Positions 25,737 to 35,740 of a stretch of 64,000 nucleotides of DNA are shown in pieces; the first letter of the stretch is position 1, and each line of letters begins with the position of its first letter. This DNA is from Alkalimonas delamerensis. Lineage in GTDB: Bacteria > Pseudomonadota > Gammaproteobacteria > Enterobacterales > Alteromonadaceae. The notes below the pieces were generated by a model. That model ran no database searches. It saw nothing but the letters and a program-made list of their open reading frames with translations, and was not told the origin of the DNA. A program made the translations under genes and the position numbers. The stretch spans positions 124,001 to 188,000 of the forward strand of contig NZ_JAUZVY010000007.1 of the NCBI RefSeq assembly GCF_030717955.1, read 5' to 3'.

Positions 25737-27908
25737 TTAATCCAGCTGGGTTTTCAAACCACGGCGAATCAACAGCGCCTCGGTGGTTGGCTCCTGACCA
25801 CGGAACTTGATGTAGGACTCCATCGGTGGCCGTGAGTTGCCCACTTCCAGAATGTGCTTGCGGTAGTGATCGCCGTTTTCACGGGTCAGACCGCCCTGGC
25901 TTTGCACATAGGCAAAGGCATCGGCTGCCAGAATTTCACTCCAGATGTAGGCATAGTAACTGGCGGCATAGCCACCGCCGATGGAGTGATTAAAGAAAGT
26001 GGACTTGTAACGCGGTGGTACCGCTGGCAAGTCTACACCGTACTTAGCCAAGGCGTAGGCTTCCAGTTCAGCCACATCCTGCAAAGGCGCGTCGGCGCCA
26101 AGCATGTGCCACTCCATGTCGATAAAGGAAGCCGCAATGTACTCCAGGGTATCGAAGCCTTGGTTAAAGCTACGCGACGTCATAACCCGCTCCAACAGCT
26201 CAGTTGGGATAGGCTCGCCGGTTTCATGGTGCTTGGCGTAGTTGGCCAGCACTTCAGGGTGAGCCGCCCAGTCCTCTTCAAAGGTGGAAGGGAACTCGAC
26301 AAAATCACGCGAGACCGCGGTGCCCGCCAGGCTCGGGAAGTGAACATCCGAAAACATGCCATGAATGCCGTGGCCCAGTTCATGGAAGATGGTGGTGGTG
26401 TGATCGTAACTGATCAGAGTTGGCTCACCTTCCGGTGCTTTCGGAATGTTCATCACGTTGACCACCACTGGCTTGGTGCCAAGCAGGTGCGACTGAGTGA
26501 CAAAAGAACTCATCCAGGCACCGCCGCGCTTGCCTTCACGCGCAAAGTAGTCGGCGTAGAAAATCGCCAGGCTGGTACCATCGTGATCAAACACCTCGTA
26601 GGCTTCGACATCCGGGTGGTAGACCGGCAGGTCTGGCCGTGGCTCGAAACGGATGCCGTAAAGACGATTCATGGTGTAGAACACACCGTCGTGCAGCACG
26701 CGGTTAAACTCGAAGTACTGTTTCACTTCGTTTTCATCCAGGTCGTATTTTTCCTGGCGCACCAGCTCGGCGTAGTACTCCCAGTCCCATGGCTGCACTT
26801 CGAAATCACCACCGTGACGACGGATCATTTCCTGAATGTCAGCTTGCTCCTGCTTGGTATTCGCCACCACGGCCGGCACCATGCTGGTCAGCATATCCAG
26901 CACATTTTGTGGGTTTTGCGCCATGGTGTTTTCCAGCATGTACTCGGCCCAGTTGGCATAACCCAGCAGCTCGGCGCGCTCAGCACGGATTTGTGCCAGA
27001 CGCGAAACGATAGGCCGGACATCGTGATCCCCTTGAGTACCGCGGAATGCCGAAGCTTCCCAGATGCGCTGGCGCAGCTCACGGTTGTGCAGCGAGGTCA
27101 GAATAGGCTGACGGGTGGTGTTGGTGATGCTCAGCAGGAACTTGCCTTCATGGCCTGCTGCGGTGGCGGCATTGGCGGCGCTGCGGATTTGGCTGGCCGA
27201 CAGACCGTCCAGCTCAGCTTCGCTCTCCACAACGACGGCGATTTCACGGGTGATTTGCAACTGCTTTTGCGAGAACTCGGTGGTCAGACGCGAATGCTCT
27301 TCGTTCAGGGCACGGATTTTTACCTGCTGCTCTTCGGTTAAAGTAGCGCCAGAGCGGACAAAACGATGGTAGTAGATATCGAGTAGACGGCTGGATTCGG
27401 CATCCAAGTCCAGCGAGTCACGCTGGTTGTAAATGGCTTCAATCCGAGCGAACAGGGCCGGGTTTAGATTGATGTTGTCGGAGTGAGCGGCAAATTTAGG
27501 AGACAGCTCGCGGGCAATTTCACGACGCTTTTCGTTGCTGTCGGTACCGGACAAATTGGAGAACACCCGTGATACCCGGGTCAGCAGTTCACCGCTACGC
27601 TCCATTGCGACGATGGTGTTGTCAAAAGTTGGCGCTTCGGGGTTGTTGGCAATGGCGTCAATTTCAGCCATGTGCTGTGCCATGCCTTTTTCGAAGGCAG
27701 GCAAAAAGTGCTCATCCTCAATCAAGCGAAAATCTGGCGCGCCGTATTGCAGGGCGAAAGGCTGGAAAAAAGGGTTGTCTTTGCTGATGTCCTGCATGGC
27801 TTCAACGGCAGTATCGGCCGCTAAGTCAGCAGGAGCAACTGGTTGCTCAGAGCAGGCGGTTAAGGCCAGTGCAACGCCAATGGCTGTCGCGATCAGGGTT
27901 TTGCGCAT
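25737..27908 (-). CDS. dcp: M3-family peptidyl-dipeptidase (Dcp-like) lipoprotein
   Basis: This 723-residue zinc metallopeptidase removes C-terminal dipeptides. The active site FHELGHGIHGMFSDV near residue 509 gives HExxH, with the third ligand Glu downstream in DFVEFPSTFEEDW. A lipoprotein signal (IGVALALTAC) places it at the envelope, unlike E. coli Dcp, which lacks such a signal. AAGGAGACACAACC precedes the ATG. The gene stands alone and converges on pckA. Confidence 0.94.
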   Translation of the reverse strand: MRKTLIATAIGVALALTACSEQPVAPADLAADTAVEAMQDISKDNPFFQPFALQYGAPDFRLIEDEHFLPAFEKGMAQHMAEIDAIANNPEAPTFDNTIVAMERSGELLTRVSRVFSNLSGTDSNEKRREIARELSPKFAAHSDNINLNPALFARIEAIYNQRDSLDLDAESSRLLDIYYHRFVRSGATLTEEQQVKIRALNEEHSRLTTEFSQKQLQITREIAVVVESEAELDGLSASQIRSAANAATAAGHEGKFLLSITNTTRQPILTSLHNRELRQRIWEASAFRGTQGDHDVRPIVSRLAQIRAERAELLGYANWAEYMLENTMAQNPQNVLDMLTSMVPAVVANTKQEQADIQEMIRRHGGDFEVQPWDWEYYAELVRQEKYDLDENEVKQYFEFNRVLHDGVFYTMNRLYGIRFEPRPDLPVYHPDVEAYEVFDHDGTSLAIFYADYFAREGKRGGAWMSSFVTQSHLLGTKPVVVNVMNIPKAPEGEPTLISYDHTTTIFHELGHGIHGMFSDVHFPSLAGTAVSRDFVEFPSTFEEDWAAHPEVLANYAKHHETGEPIPTELLERVMTSRSFNQGFDTLEYIAASFIDMEWHMLGADAPLQDVAELEAYALAKYGVDLPAVPPRYKSTFFNHSIGGGYAASYYAYIWSEILAADAFAYVQSQGGLTRENGDHYRKHILEVGNSRPPMESYIKFRGQEPTTEALLIRRGLKTQLD

Positions 27909-28057
27909 GGTTGTGTCTCCTTTGGGACGAGGCTATAGCAATCGTTCTTGTTGTAGTGCGCCATGCCGCCACAACGGCATGGCCAGGTAACTGCTCGAGT
28001 ATGCCAAAAAAAATGCCAGAAATCTTGTTTTGCCGTCCGGTGGCTGCTGTCAGGGGT

Positions 28058-29980
28058 TTAATGGCTGCTGACTGCTGCAATCAGCGGCAGCTCAAGGTAA
28101 AAACAGCTGCCATGCGGTGATAGTGGCTGATAGGCCAGGGTGCCGCCCATGACCTCGGTCAGGGAGCGGGCAATGGCTAACCCCAAGCCAGAGCCTTGCT
28201 GAATCTTTTTATCCGAGCTATCCGCTTGGGCAAACTTTTGGAACAGCATCGGACGAAAGTGCTCCGGGATCCCTGGCCCTTGATCCCTTACTTCAATTCG
28301 GGCCTGGCCTTGCTGCTGTAGCAACCGGACTTCAACCTGGCTATGCGGTGGTGCGAACTTAATCGCATTGGACAGCAGATTGGTTAGCACCTGCTGCAGC
28401 CGAAGTGGATCCACCCGCGCCATCAGCTGATGGTCGTTCGTTTCGAAGCTTAGCTTCAGCTGGCTTTGCAAGGCCAGTGCACTGTTTTGCTGCAGGCTAT
28501 GTTCAATCAACTCGGCCAGGCGCACAGGTTGCAGCTGAAAATGCAATTTGCCGGCTTCCAGTTTTTCCATATCCAGTAAATCGTTGATCAGCAGGGTGAG
28601 TTGGCTGCAGTTGTCGTAAGCCGTTTGCAGCAATTGCTGCACCTGGGGACTGACCGAGCCCAATACGCCGCCGAGCACCAGGCCAATGCTACCATTGATG
28701 GCAGTAAGGGGGGTGCGAAGCTCATGGCTGACGGTGGAGACAAACTCATTTTTTAACCGATCGACCTTGTAGCGCTCTGTCATATCACGCAATAAAATAA
28801 CGTTTTTCTTCAGTTGGTTGAACTCAACTTCAGAGCGGGATATTTCCAACGGAAAGGCTTGATCGAAGCGGTTTCGGCCTCTGGTTTTTGCGACTTTCTC
28901 TGGCGTACTGGTGGTGGTGATTAAATGGCTTTCTTCTGTTGGGTCATCCAACAGCGAGGACCAGTGCACCCCTTCCAGCTGCTGCATATCCAGACCAAAG
29001 ATGGTCGCAGCAGCCTGATTGATGCGCTCAATGCGGCCGTTGGCATCGGTGGTAACAATGGCATCGGCGACATTGTCCATCACGGTGCTGAGGTACTGCT
29101 GCTGCAAACGCAGCTCGCGGCCGGACTGTTGCAGCTGGTGGCGGGAAAAGGTCAACCAACTGATTAGAGCCAGCAACAGCAAGGTGACGGAGTAGCCGAC
29201 CAGCCGGATCTCGCGGGTACGGCCTTTCAGCGGGTCCAATGAGCGGATGGCCAGTTGCCACTCAGCGCCGCGGATACTGAGGTCCAGCCGCAGGCTGTCG
29301 TCATAGAACAGGGTGTTGCTGCCGACGAAGCTGTTGCTGTAGCCGCCATCCGGCAAGCGGCTGCGCAAAGCTGCTTCAATGCCGTAACGATCTTTTAGCC
29401 GTTGCAATTCCTGCCACAGCTCGGTGGGGTCGACCACGATGCTGATGATGCCCCAATAGCGGTCTTCTATAAAAACCGGTAAACGATGGATAAAGCCGGT
29501 GCCGCCTTGCAGCAGGGTGACCGGGCCGACCAGGCTGGCCTCACCACTGTTGATAATGGCTTCGACGGCTGGCCACTGTTCCGGCAAGTCAGGGTAGTAG
29601 AGACCTATGGCGGCTTCGTTGCCGGCTATCGGGTAGACGTAGGTAAGTCGGTTGTCTGGTGCAACACCAATATTGCGGATGTATTGGCCCAGGTCGACCA
29701 ACTCCGGCAGCAGCAAGTTGAATTCATCGGCTGAGACCTGGCCACGGTTGGCCTGGACATAAGCCGATAAACCAAAGGTCAGGTACAGGGCCCGATTCAG
29801 TTCAGTTTCTAAAAAGGAGCGCAAATGACCGGCATTGGCAACCTGTTGCTCCAACTGCTGTCCCCGGGCATAGGCCACGTCCTGCCGCACCAGATTTTCG
29901 GTTAGCAGCACAGAGGCCAGCAAGCAGACAACAAGCAGCAACCATTGCCAGTAAGATAGCAGTTTCCCTGTAGTGTTCAT
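28058..29980 (-). CDS. CHASE-PAS hybrid-less sensor histidine kinase
   Basis: This 640-residue membrane kinase has two membrane segments at about residues 10-27 and 259-277 that frame a periplasmic CHASE-like sensor domain (GVAPDNRLTYVYPIAGNE, PVFIEDRYWGIISIVVD). A PAS domain follows (VMDNVADAIVTTDANG), then HisKA with the phosphoacceptor His near 418 (STVSHELRTPLTAI), and an HATPase domain (NLLSNAIKFAPP, DQGPGIP, GSGLGLAIA). The ATG at 29980 has GGAG upstream; the longer reading frame from 30100 has no membrane logic. No response regulator gene is adjacent, so its partner is elsewhere. Confidence 0.92.
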   Translation of the reverse strand: MNTTGKLLSYWQWLLLVVCLLASVLLTENLVRQDVAYARGQQLEQQVANAGHLRSFLETELNRALYLTFGLSAYVQANRGQVSADEFNLLLPELVDLGQYIRNIGVAPDNRLTYVYPIAGNEAAIGLYYPDLPEQWPAVEAIINSGEASLVGPVTLLQGGTGFIHRLPVFIEDRYWGIISIVVDPTELWQELQRLKDRYGIEAALRSRLPDGGYSNSFVGSNTLFYDDSLRLDLSIRGAEWQLAIRSLDPLKGRTREIRLVGYSVTLLLLALISWLTFSRHQLQQSGRELRLQQQYLSTVMDNVADAIVTTDANGRIERINQAAATIFGLDMQQLEGVHWSSLLDDPTEESHLITTTSTPEKVAKTRGRNRFDQAFPLEISRSEVEFNQLKKNVILLRDMTERYKVDRLKNEFVSTVSHELRTPLTAINGSIGLVLGGVLGSVSPQVQQLLQTAYDNCSQLTLLINDLLDMEKLEAGKLHFQLQPVRLAELIEHSLQQNSALALQSQLKLSFETNDHQLMARVDPLRLQQVLTNLLSNAIKFAPPHSQVEVRLLQQQGQARIEVRDQGPGIPEHFRPMLFQKFAQADSSDKKIQQGSGLGLAIARSLTEVMGGTLAYQPLSPHGSCFYLELPLIAAVSSH

Positions 29981-30306
29981 GCCGGCTCCGATACCATTGA
30001 GCTCTAATGATAACGGCTTGGGCGCATTTCGCAAACCAGCTGTTGGGTTTAGAGCTGGCATTATTTTCCCAAGTCGGGACGATTCTTTGGGAGTATGCAA
30101 AAAAAGATGTGTAGATGGCCAAAATTCAACTAAGGTAGAATTGAATCTGAGACCAGAATGCAGGACAATAGCGCCGCCAAACCAAAAAGCCCGTGACCTT
30201 TATTTTTTCTGCCGCCGACGCATGCAAAAGCTGCATCTCGGGTGCTGCGGGTGTCGCATCCTTTTTGCGTTTTTTTGGCCAACCTCCAGCCTGAGATCCT
30301 TGTGAC

Positions 30307-33123
30307 ATGACGCTATTGCTAATACTACTGCTGCCACTGGTTTTGTTGCCGGCTCCTGTGCTGCTGCGCCGTTTTCCGCGCGCTGCGGTAAGCGTAACCT
30401 TGCTGGCACCAGCACTGATTCTATGGTTGCTGCTGCCGCTGTTGCCTGCGGTGCTGCAGGGTGGAGTCTTGCTGTGGCATGTTGACTGGATACCCACACT
30501 GGGTTTGTCGCTGTCGCTGCGACTGGATGCGCTGGCGGCGCTTTTTGTGGCGCTGATCAGCGGCATTGGCCTGGCGGTGATTTTTTACGCCCATCACTAT
30601 TTTGCCGGCAAGCCGGATGCTCCCCGCTTTTTTGCGATGATTCTGGGCTTTATGATGGCGATGCTCGGCATTGTGATGTCGGAAAACCTGCTGTTTATGC
30701 TGGTGTTCTGGGAGATGACCAGCCTGATCTCCTTCTTGCTGATCGGCTTTTACGGTCAGAAGCGAATTTCACGCCGCGGCGCCCGTTTGTCGTTGTTTAT
30801 TACCGGCGGCGGCGGCCTGGCTTTGCTGGCTGCTATTTTGCTGATGGGGTCGGTGGCAGGCAGTCTGCAAATCAGTGAGATTCTGGCCCAGGCTGAGCTG
30901 TTGCAGCAGCACAGCAGCTTTCCCTGGATCCTGGGCCTGTTTTTGCTGGGTGTCTTTACCAAGTCGGCGCAATTTCCGTTTCACTTGTGGTTGCCCCATG
31001 CCATGTCGGCGCCGACACCGGTATCGGCTTATTTGCACTCAGCGACCATGGTCAAAGCCGGCATCTTTTTGATGATGCGTCTCTACCCGGTGTTCAGTGG
31101 CACTGAGAGCTGGTTCTACTGGGTGGTGGCGATTGGCTTTATCACCTTGCTGGTGGGGTCATTTGTCGCCATCTTTATGCACGATATGAAAGGCTTGCTG
31201 GCTTACTCCACCATCAGTCATCTGGGCCTGATCACCTTGCTGCTGGGCTATGGCACCGAAGCCGCCCTGACGGTGGCGGTGTTTCACCTGATCAACCACG
31301 CACTCTTTAAAGCGCCGCTCTTTATGATGGCGGGCAGCATCGACAAAGCTGCCGGAACCCGCGATCTGCGACAAATCAACGGCATGGCCCGGCATTACCC
31401 ACTATTGGCGGTGCTTAGCTTTATTCCGACCGCTGCCATGGCCGGCTTGCCCTATTTAAATGGTTATTTCAGCAAAAAACTCTTTATCGTCGAAAGCTTT
31501 CAAAGCGGAGGGGCCGGCTGGTTGTCCTGGTTGATTCCGGCGCTGGCCATTCTGGGGGCGGCTTTCTCGGTGGGTTATGCCATCCGGCTGTTTCACAATA
31601 CCTTTTTCAATGGCAAACCCCAGGATATCCCGAACTGGCCTTTGCCTGCCATCAGCGGCTGGGTCTATCTACCGCTGGCCTGTTTTGCAGCGCTGTGTTT
31701 GTGGATTGGCTTTTGGCCGGAAGTGGTGCTCCATCAGCTGGTGGAGCCGGTGGTGCAAGCTGCGCAGGGCAATGTGGCCCTGGCCAGCGACTTCAGCCGT
31801 TACGATTTGGCGGTGCTGCAGCAGTACCCCTGGCTGACCGGCATTTCCATCCTGACCTTTGCCGGCGGCCTGGCCCTGTACAGTACCCGTAAGGCACTCT
31901 TTGCCTGGCACGATTCCTTGCCGACGGTGGATGCCAAAGACATCTTTGAAAGCTGGATGAGCTGGTTGATTGAGCGCTCGCAGCAGGGGGTGCATCTGGT
32001 AGAAAATGGCTCTTTGCAGCGCTACGTGATCTACCTGGTGCTGACGGCGCTGCTTTTTACCAGCTGGCCGCTGCTGCAGCTGCAGCAATGGCGCGGCGAG
32101 CTGGCATTGATGCCGGTCGACCCGATGTCGGCCGGTGCCCTGGTGCTGCTGATGGTGATGGCGGTCGCGGTGGCGGTGCTGCACCGGCAGCGGCTGATTG
32201 CCTTGCTGTTTACCGGTGCCACCGGCTTGTTGATTACGGTTGGCTTTGCCCGCTTCTCGGCACCCGATCTGGCACTGACCCAGTTCTCGGTGGAAGTGAT
32301 GGCCATTTTCATTATGATGCTGGCGCTGTCGTTTTTGCCGCAAAGCTCACCAAAAGAAAAAGTGCGCTACCGGGCGAAACGCGATGCGGTGGTGGCCACC
32401 ATCGCCGGCATTGGGGTGGGGGTGCTGAGCTTTGCCGTGATGACCCGGCCGCAGCAGACCATTTCCGACTACTTTTTAGCCAACAGTGTGCCAGGCGGTG
32501 GCGGCACCAATGTGGTCAATGTGATTCTGGTCGATTTTCGTGGCTTTGATACGCTGGGCGAAATTGCCGTGCTGGCCATCGCCGCGCTGGCAGTTTTTGC
32601 GCTGACCCGCAACCTGCGGTTAAAGGGCCATACCCCCAGTGCCGAGCACATTGATGCCTGGCATGGCTATGCCCAGCCTTACCCGCTGATTCTGCGCACC
32701 CTGGCCAGGCCTTTGCTGCCGATGGCTTTGCTGGTGTCGGCCTACATTTTCTTGCGGGGGCACAACCTGCCGGGCGGCGGCTTTATCGCCGGCCTTATCA
32801 CTGCTGCGGCTTTAAGCCTGCAATATGTGGCGTGCGGCATACGCTGGGCTCAGGTGCGGATGCTGACGCAGTTCCGGCCTTTGATCGGGGCGGGTTTGCT
32901 GATTGCCGGTCTGACCGGTCTTGGCAGCCTGTGGTTTGATCACCCCTTCCTGACCACCTGGTTCAGTTACTTCGAGTTGCCGCTGATTGGAAAATTTGAG
33001 CTGGCAACCGCGCTGTTGTTTGACCTTGGGGTCTACGCCACTGTGGTGGGTTCGACCATGCTTATTCTGGCCAATATGGGCCGACTGATGACCATTCATG
33101 GTCCGGGTAAGGAGATCGGCTGA
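30307..33123 (+). CDS. mrpA: Mrp Na+/H+ antiporter subunit A fused to subunit B
   Basis: This 938-residue polytopic protein is homologous to complex I NuoL over its first half (WEMTSLISFLLIGFY, TKSAQFPFHLWLPHAM, SATMVKAGIFLMMR, with the proton-path Glu and Lys). It then carries the DUF4040 segment (FTGATGLLITVGFARFSAPD) and at about residues 790-930 an MnhB domain (GHNLPGGGFIAGLI). Single-gene A-B fusions of this kind occur in Gram-negative Mrp operons. The complex expels Na+ in exchange for H+ and supports growth at high pH or salt. It overlaps mrpC by one base. Confidence 0.96.
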   Translation: MTLLLILLLPLVLLPAPVLLRRFPRAAVSVTLLAPALILWLLLPLLPAVLQGGVLLWHVDWIPTLGLSLSLRLDALAALFVALISGIGLAVIFYAHHYFAGKPDAPRFFAMILGFMMAMLGIVMSENLLFMLVFWEMTSLISFLLIGFYGQKRISRRGARLSLFITGGGGLALLAAILLMGSVAGSLQISEILAQAELLQQHSSFPWILGLFLLGVFTKSAQFPFHLWLPHAMSAPTPVSAYLHSATMVKAGIFLMMRLYPVFSGTESWFYWVVAIGFITLLVGSFVAIFMHDMKGLLAYSTISHLGLITLLLGYGTEAALTVAVFHLINHALFKAPLFMMAGSIDKAAGTRDLRQINGMARHYPLLAVLSFIPTAAMAGLPYLNGYFSKKLFIVESFQSGGAGWLSWLIPALAILGAAFSVGYAIRLFHNTFFNGKPQDIPNWPLPAISGWVYLPLACFAALCLWIGFWPEVVLHQLVEPVVQAAQGNVALASDFSRYDLAVLQQYPWLTGISILTFAGGLALYSTRKALFAWHDSLPTVDAKDIFESWMSWLIERSQQGVHLVENGSLQRYVIYLVLTALLFTSWPLLQLQQWRGELALMPVDPMSAGALVLLMVMAVAVAVLHRQRLIALLFTGATGLLITVGFARFSAPDLALTQFSVEVMAIFIMMLALSFLPQSSPKEKVRYRAKRDAVVATIAGIGVGVLSFAVMTRPQQTISDYFLANSVPGGGGTNVVNVILVDFRGFDTLGEIAVLAIAALAVFALTRNLRLKGHTPSAEHIDAWHGYAQPYPLILRTLARPLLPMALLVSAYIFLRGHNLPGGGFIAGLITAAALSLQYVACGIRWAQVRMLTQFRPLIGAGLLIAGLTGLGSLWFDHPFLTTWFSYFELPLIGKFELATALLFDLGVYATVVGSTMLILANMGRLMTIHGPGKEIG

Positions 33124-33461
33124 TGGAAATTCTGGTGGCCCTGATGCTGGGCGTATTAACCACCTGCGGCGTCTACCTGGTGCTTCGGCCCCGCACCTTT
33201 TCTGTGGTGCTTGGCCTGACCATGCTGTCGCATGCGGTCAATTTGTTTTTGTTCAGTATGGGGCGTTTGCACAGCAATGCGCCGGCGGTGATTGGCGCGG
33301 CGGAACAGCACGCCGATCCCTTGCCGCAAGCCCTGGTGCTGACAGCCATTGTCATTAGCTTCGCGATGACCGCTTTTGTGGTGGCGCTGGCGTTGCGCTC
33401 GGCACTGGAGCTGCGCAATGACCATGTCGATGGGGTTGATAAAGAAGAGGAGCCCATCTGA
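33123..33461 (+). CDS. mrpC: Mrp antiporter subunit C
   Basis: This 112-residue subunit is homologous to NuoK, with three membrane helices (LMLGVLTTCGVYLVL, GLTMLSHAVNLFLFSMG, ALVLTAIVISFAMTAFVVALAL). The Glu and His positions at the helix ends match the family. The start overlaps the mrpA stop (TGATG) and it is followed two bases later by mrpD. Confidence 0.95.
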   Translation: MEILVALMLGVLTTCGVYLVLRPRTFSVVLGLTMLSHAVNLFLFSMGRLHSNAPAVIGAAEQHADPLPQALVLTAIVISFAMTAFVVALALRSALELRNDHVDGVDKEEEPI

Positions 33462-33463
33462 TC

Positions 33464-34963
33464 ATGCACCTGATGATTTTACCCATCTTGATCCCTTTGT
33501 TTGCCGGTGCCGTGCTGATTTTTCTGCACAGTCTGGACATGCGGCCGCAACGCGCCGTCAGCCTGCTCAGCATTCTGGGGCAGTTGTTGGTGGCGTTGTT
33601 ATTGATGCAGCAGGCGCTGAGTGGCGAGTACTTTTTCTACCAGCTTGGCAATTGGCAGCCGCCGTTTGGCATTGTACTGGTGCTGGATCAGCTCAGTGCC
33701 CTGATGCTGTTGCTGTTGGCTGGCCTGGCCTTGTTCAGTACCTTGTATGCCTGTGTTGGCGATGATCGCAAAGGGGCGCATTTTCATGCTCTGATCCAGT
33801 TTCAGTTGCTGGGTTTAAATGGCGCTGTGCTGACCGGGGATTTGTTCAACCTGTTCGTGTTCTTTGAAATTCTGCTGATCGCGTCCTACGCCTTGCTGCT
33901 GCATGGTGGCGGCCGTGAGCGAAGCCGGGCAGGTTTGCGTTACGTCATCATGAACCTGGTGGGCTCGGCTTTTTTCCTGATCGCGCTGGGCGTCTTGTAC
34001 GGCGTGACCGGTACCCTGAATATGGCGGATATGGCGCTGAAAGTGCAGCAGTTGCCAGAAGCCGACCGGCCGCTGATCCATGCTGCCGGTGCCTTGCTGT
34101 TGGTGGTTTTTGGCATCAAAGGCGCTCTATTGCCTTTGTTGTTCTGGTTGCCCCGGGCCTATGCAGCCGCGGCCGCGCCAGTGGCGGCCTTGTTTGCCGT
34201 CATGACCAAAATTGGCATTTACGCCATGATCCGGGTGTTTTATCTGGTGTTCGGTGGCGATGACGGCATTCACCTCAGTCTGTGGCAATGGCTCTGGCCA
34301 CTGGCGCTGGCGACCATGGTGATTGGAGCCATTGGTGCCCTGGGTGCCCGCAGCCTGCGGGGGTTAACCGCCTGGATGGTGATTGTCTCGGTGGGCACCC
34401 TGATGGCGGCCATTGCCGAAGCCAGCATTCCGGCGCTGGCCGCAGCGCTGTTGTATCTGGTTCACAGCACTCTGCTGACAGCAGCCTTCTTCTTACTGGC
34501 CGACGTGATTCAGCGCTACCGGCCAGGCCCGCGTGATTACTTCGTCACCGGCCCCAGACTGCGGCATCCGGTGCTGCTGGGCGCCTTGTTTTTTACCGCG
34601 GCCGTGGCCTTTGCCGGCTTACCGCCGTTGTCGGGCTTTATCAGCAAAGTCTGGCTGCTCAGCTCCGTTACCAGCTTCTGGGGTTATGCGGTGTTCTGGC
34701 CCATTTTGCTGCTGGCCAGTCTGGTGATTATTGTCGCGCTTAGCCGTGCCGGCAGCGCCTTGTTGTGGCGGCAAAACAAGCTGGAGCCGTTGCAAGCCAA
34801 AGCGCCGGCCAGCGCGACCTCGCTGGTGATCTGTCTGCTTGGGCTGAGTGTGCTGTTCAGTGTGCTGGCGCAGCCATTGATGACCTTCGCCACCAGTACC
34901 GCCACCCAAATCCTGACCACGGAGCGCTACCTGAGCGCCATCCCTCTGGGAGGAAGCTTATGA
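33464..34963 (+). CDS. mrpD: Mrp antiporter subunit D
   Basis: This 499-residue polytopic subunit is homologous to NuoN/NuoM. The family core includes NLFVFFEILLIASYALLLHGG, with the key Glu, IKGALLPLLFWLPRAYAAAAAPVAALFA in two blocks, and TKIGIYAMIR with the key Lys. It makes one of the two antiporter-like channels with subunit A. The stop overlaps mrpE by four bases (ATGA). Confidence 0.96.
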   Translation: MHLMILPILIPLFAGAVLIFLHSLDMRPQRAVSLLSILGQLLVALLLMQQALSGEYFFYQLGNWQPPFGIVLVLDQLSALMLLLLAGLALFSTLYACVGDDRKGAHFHALIQFQLLGLNGAVLTGDLFNLFVFFEILLIASYALLLHGGGRERSRAGLRYVIMNLVGSAFFLIALGVLYGVTGTLNMADMALKVQQLPEADRPLIHAAGALLLVVFGIKGALLPLLFWLPRAYAAAAAPVAALFAVMTKIGIYAMIRVFYLVFGGDDGIHLSLWQWLWPLALATMVIGAIGALGARSLRGLTAWMVIVSVGTLMAAIAEASIPALAAALLYLVHSTLLTAAFFLLADVIQRYRPGPRDYFVTGPRLRHPVLLGALFFTAAVAFAGLPPLSGFISKVWLLSSVTSFWGYAVFWPILLLASLVIIVALSRAGSALLWRQNKLEPLQAKAPASATSLVICLLGLSVLFSVLAQPLMTFATSTATQILTTERYLSAIPLGGSL

Positions 34964-35469
34964 AAAACTCAACCCATCATCCACGCAAGTTTTTACCCCA
35001 CCCACGCTTTACCGCTTTTTTGCTGGTGCTCTGGCTGCTGATGGTGGAAAGCCTGGCGACCTCGCAAATTTTGCTGGGTCTGGGACTGGCCTGGCTGATC
35101 CCATTTAGCACCCAGCAATTCTGGGTCGAGCAGTCCAGCATGCATCACCCGCTGTTGATGCTGCGCTATGCCGGGCGCTTCGCGGCGGATATTTTCCGCT
35201 CAAACCTGTTGGTGGCCTGGCAGATTATCCGACCCGTTGAGCGCCTGCAGCCGGGCTTTGTGTCCTACCCACTCAGCCTGCGGGATGACTTCGCCATCAC
35301 CATCCTGGCCAGCACCATCACCCTAACCCCCGGCACGGTATCGGCCCATATCAGCCGGGATAAGAAAACCCTGCTGCTGCATGTGCTGAATCTGAAAGAT
35401 GAAGCGGCGCTGATTGCCGAAATCGCCGAGCGCTACGAAAAACCGCTGAAGGAGATCTTCCAATGCTGA
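34960..35469 (+). CDS. mrpE: Mrp antiporter subunit E
   Basis: This 169-residue subunit has two N-terminal helices (RFTAFLLVLWLLMVESLAT) and the family region TITLTPGTVSAHISRDKKTLLLHVL. The start at ATG 34960, preceded by GGAGG, is chosen over the long upstream extension of the frame, which only runs through mrpD. It overlaps mrpF by seven bases. Confidence 0.94.
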   Translation: MKNSTHHPRKFLPHPRFTAFLLVLWLLMVESLATSQILLGLGLAWLIPFSTQQFWVEQSSMHHPLLMLRYAGRFAADIFRSNLLVAWQIIRPVERLQPGFVSYPLSLRDDFAITILASTITLTPGTVSAHISRDKKTLLLHVLNLKDEAALIAEIAERYEKPLKEIFQC

Positions 35470-35732
35470 CCTATGCTGTCTACATCGCCTTGCTGCTGTT
35501 TTCGGCCGCCATTTTGCTGTGTCTGTACCGCTTGATCAAAGGGCCGGACGTGGTCGACCGTATTCTGGCACTGGATACACTGGCCATTAACTTCATTGCC
35601 GTCATTGTGCTGACCGGCATTTTGATTGGCAGCACCATCTTGTTTGAAGCCGCCTTGCTGATTGCACTGATGGGCTTTATCAGCACCGTGGCACTGACCC
35701 GCTACTTGCTGCGCGGCGATCTGATTGAATAG
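35463..35732 (+). CDS. mrpF: Mrp antiporter subunit F
   Basis: This 89-residue three-helix subunit has the family motif LYRLIKGPDVVDRILALDTLAIN, where the Asp residues sit at the membrane surface, and an IALMGFISTVALTRYLLRGD end. It overlaps mrpE and precedes mrpG by eight bases. Confidence 0.95.
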   Translation: MLTYAVYIALLLFSAAILLCLYRLIKGPDVVDRILALDTLAINFIAVIVLTGILIGSTILFEAALLIALMGFISTVALTRYLLRGDLIE

Positions 35733-35740
35733 GGGGCGCT

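Noticed and set aside
25854..27341. 495-residue reading frame on the plus strand
   Set aside because: Lies entirely opposite dcp, whose catalytic motifs are intact; the frame is a shadow rich in His, Val and Gln.
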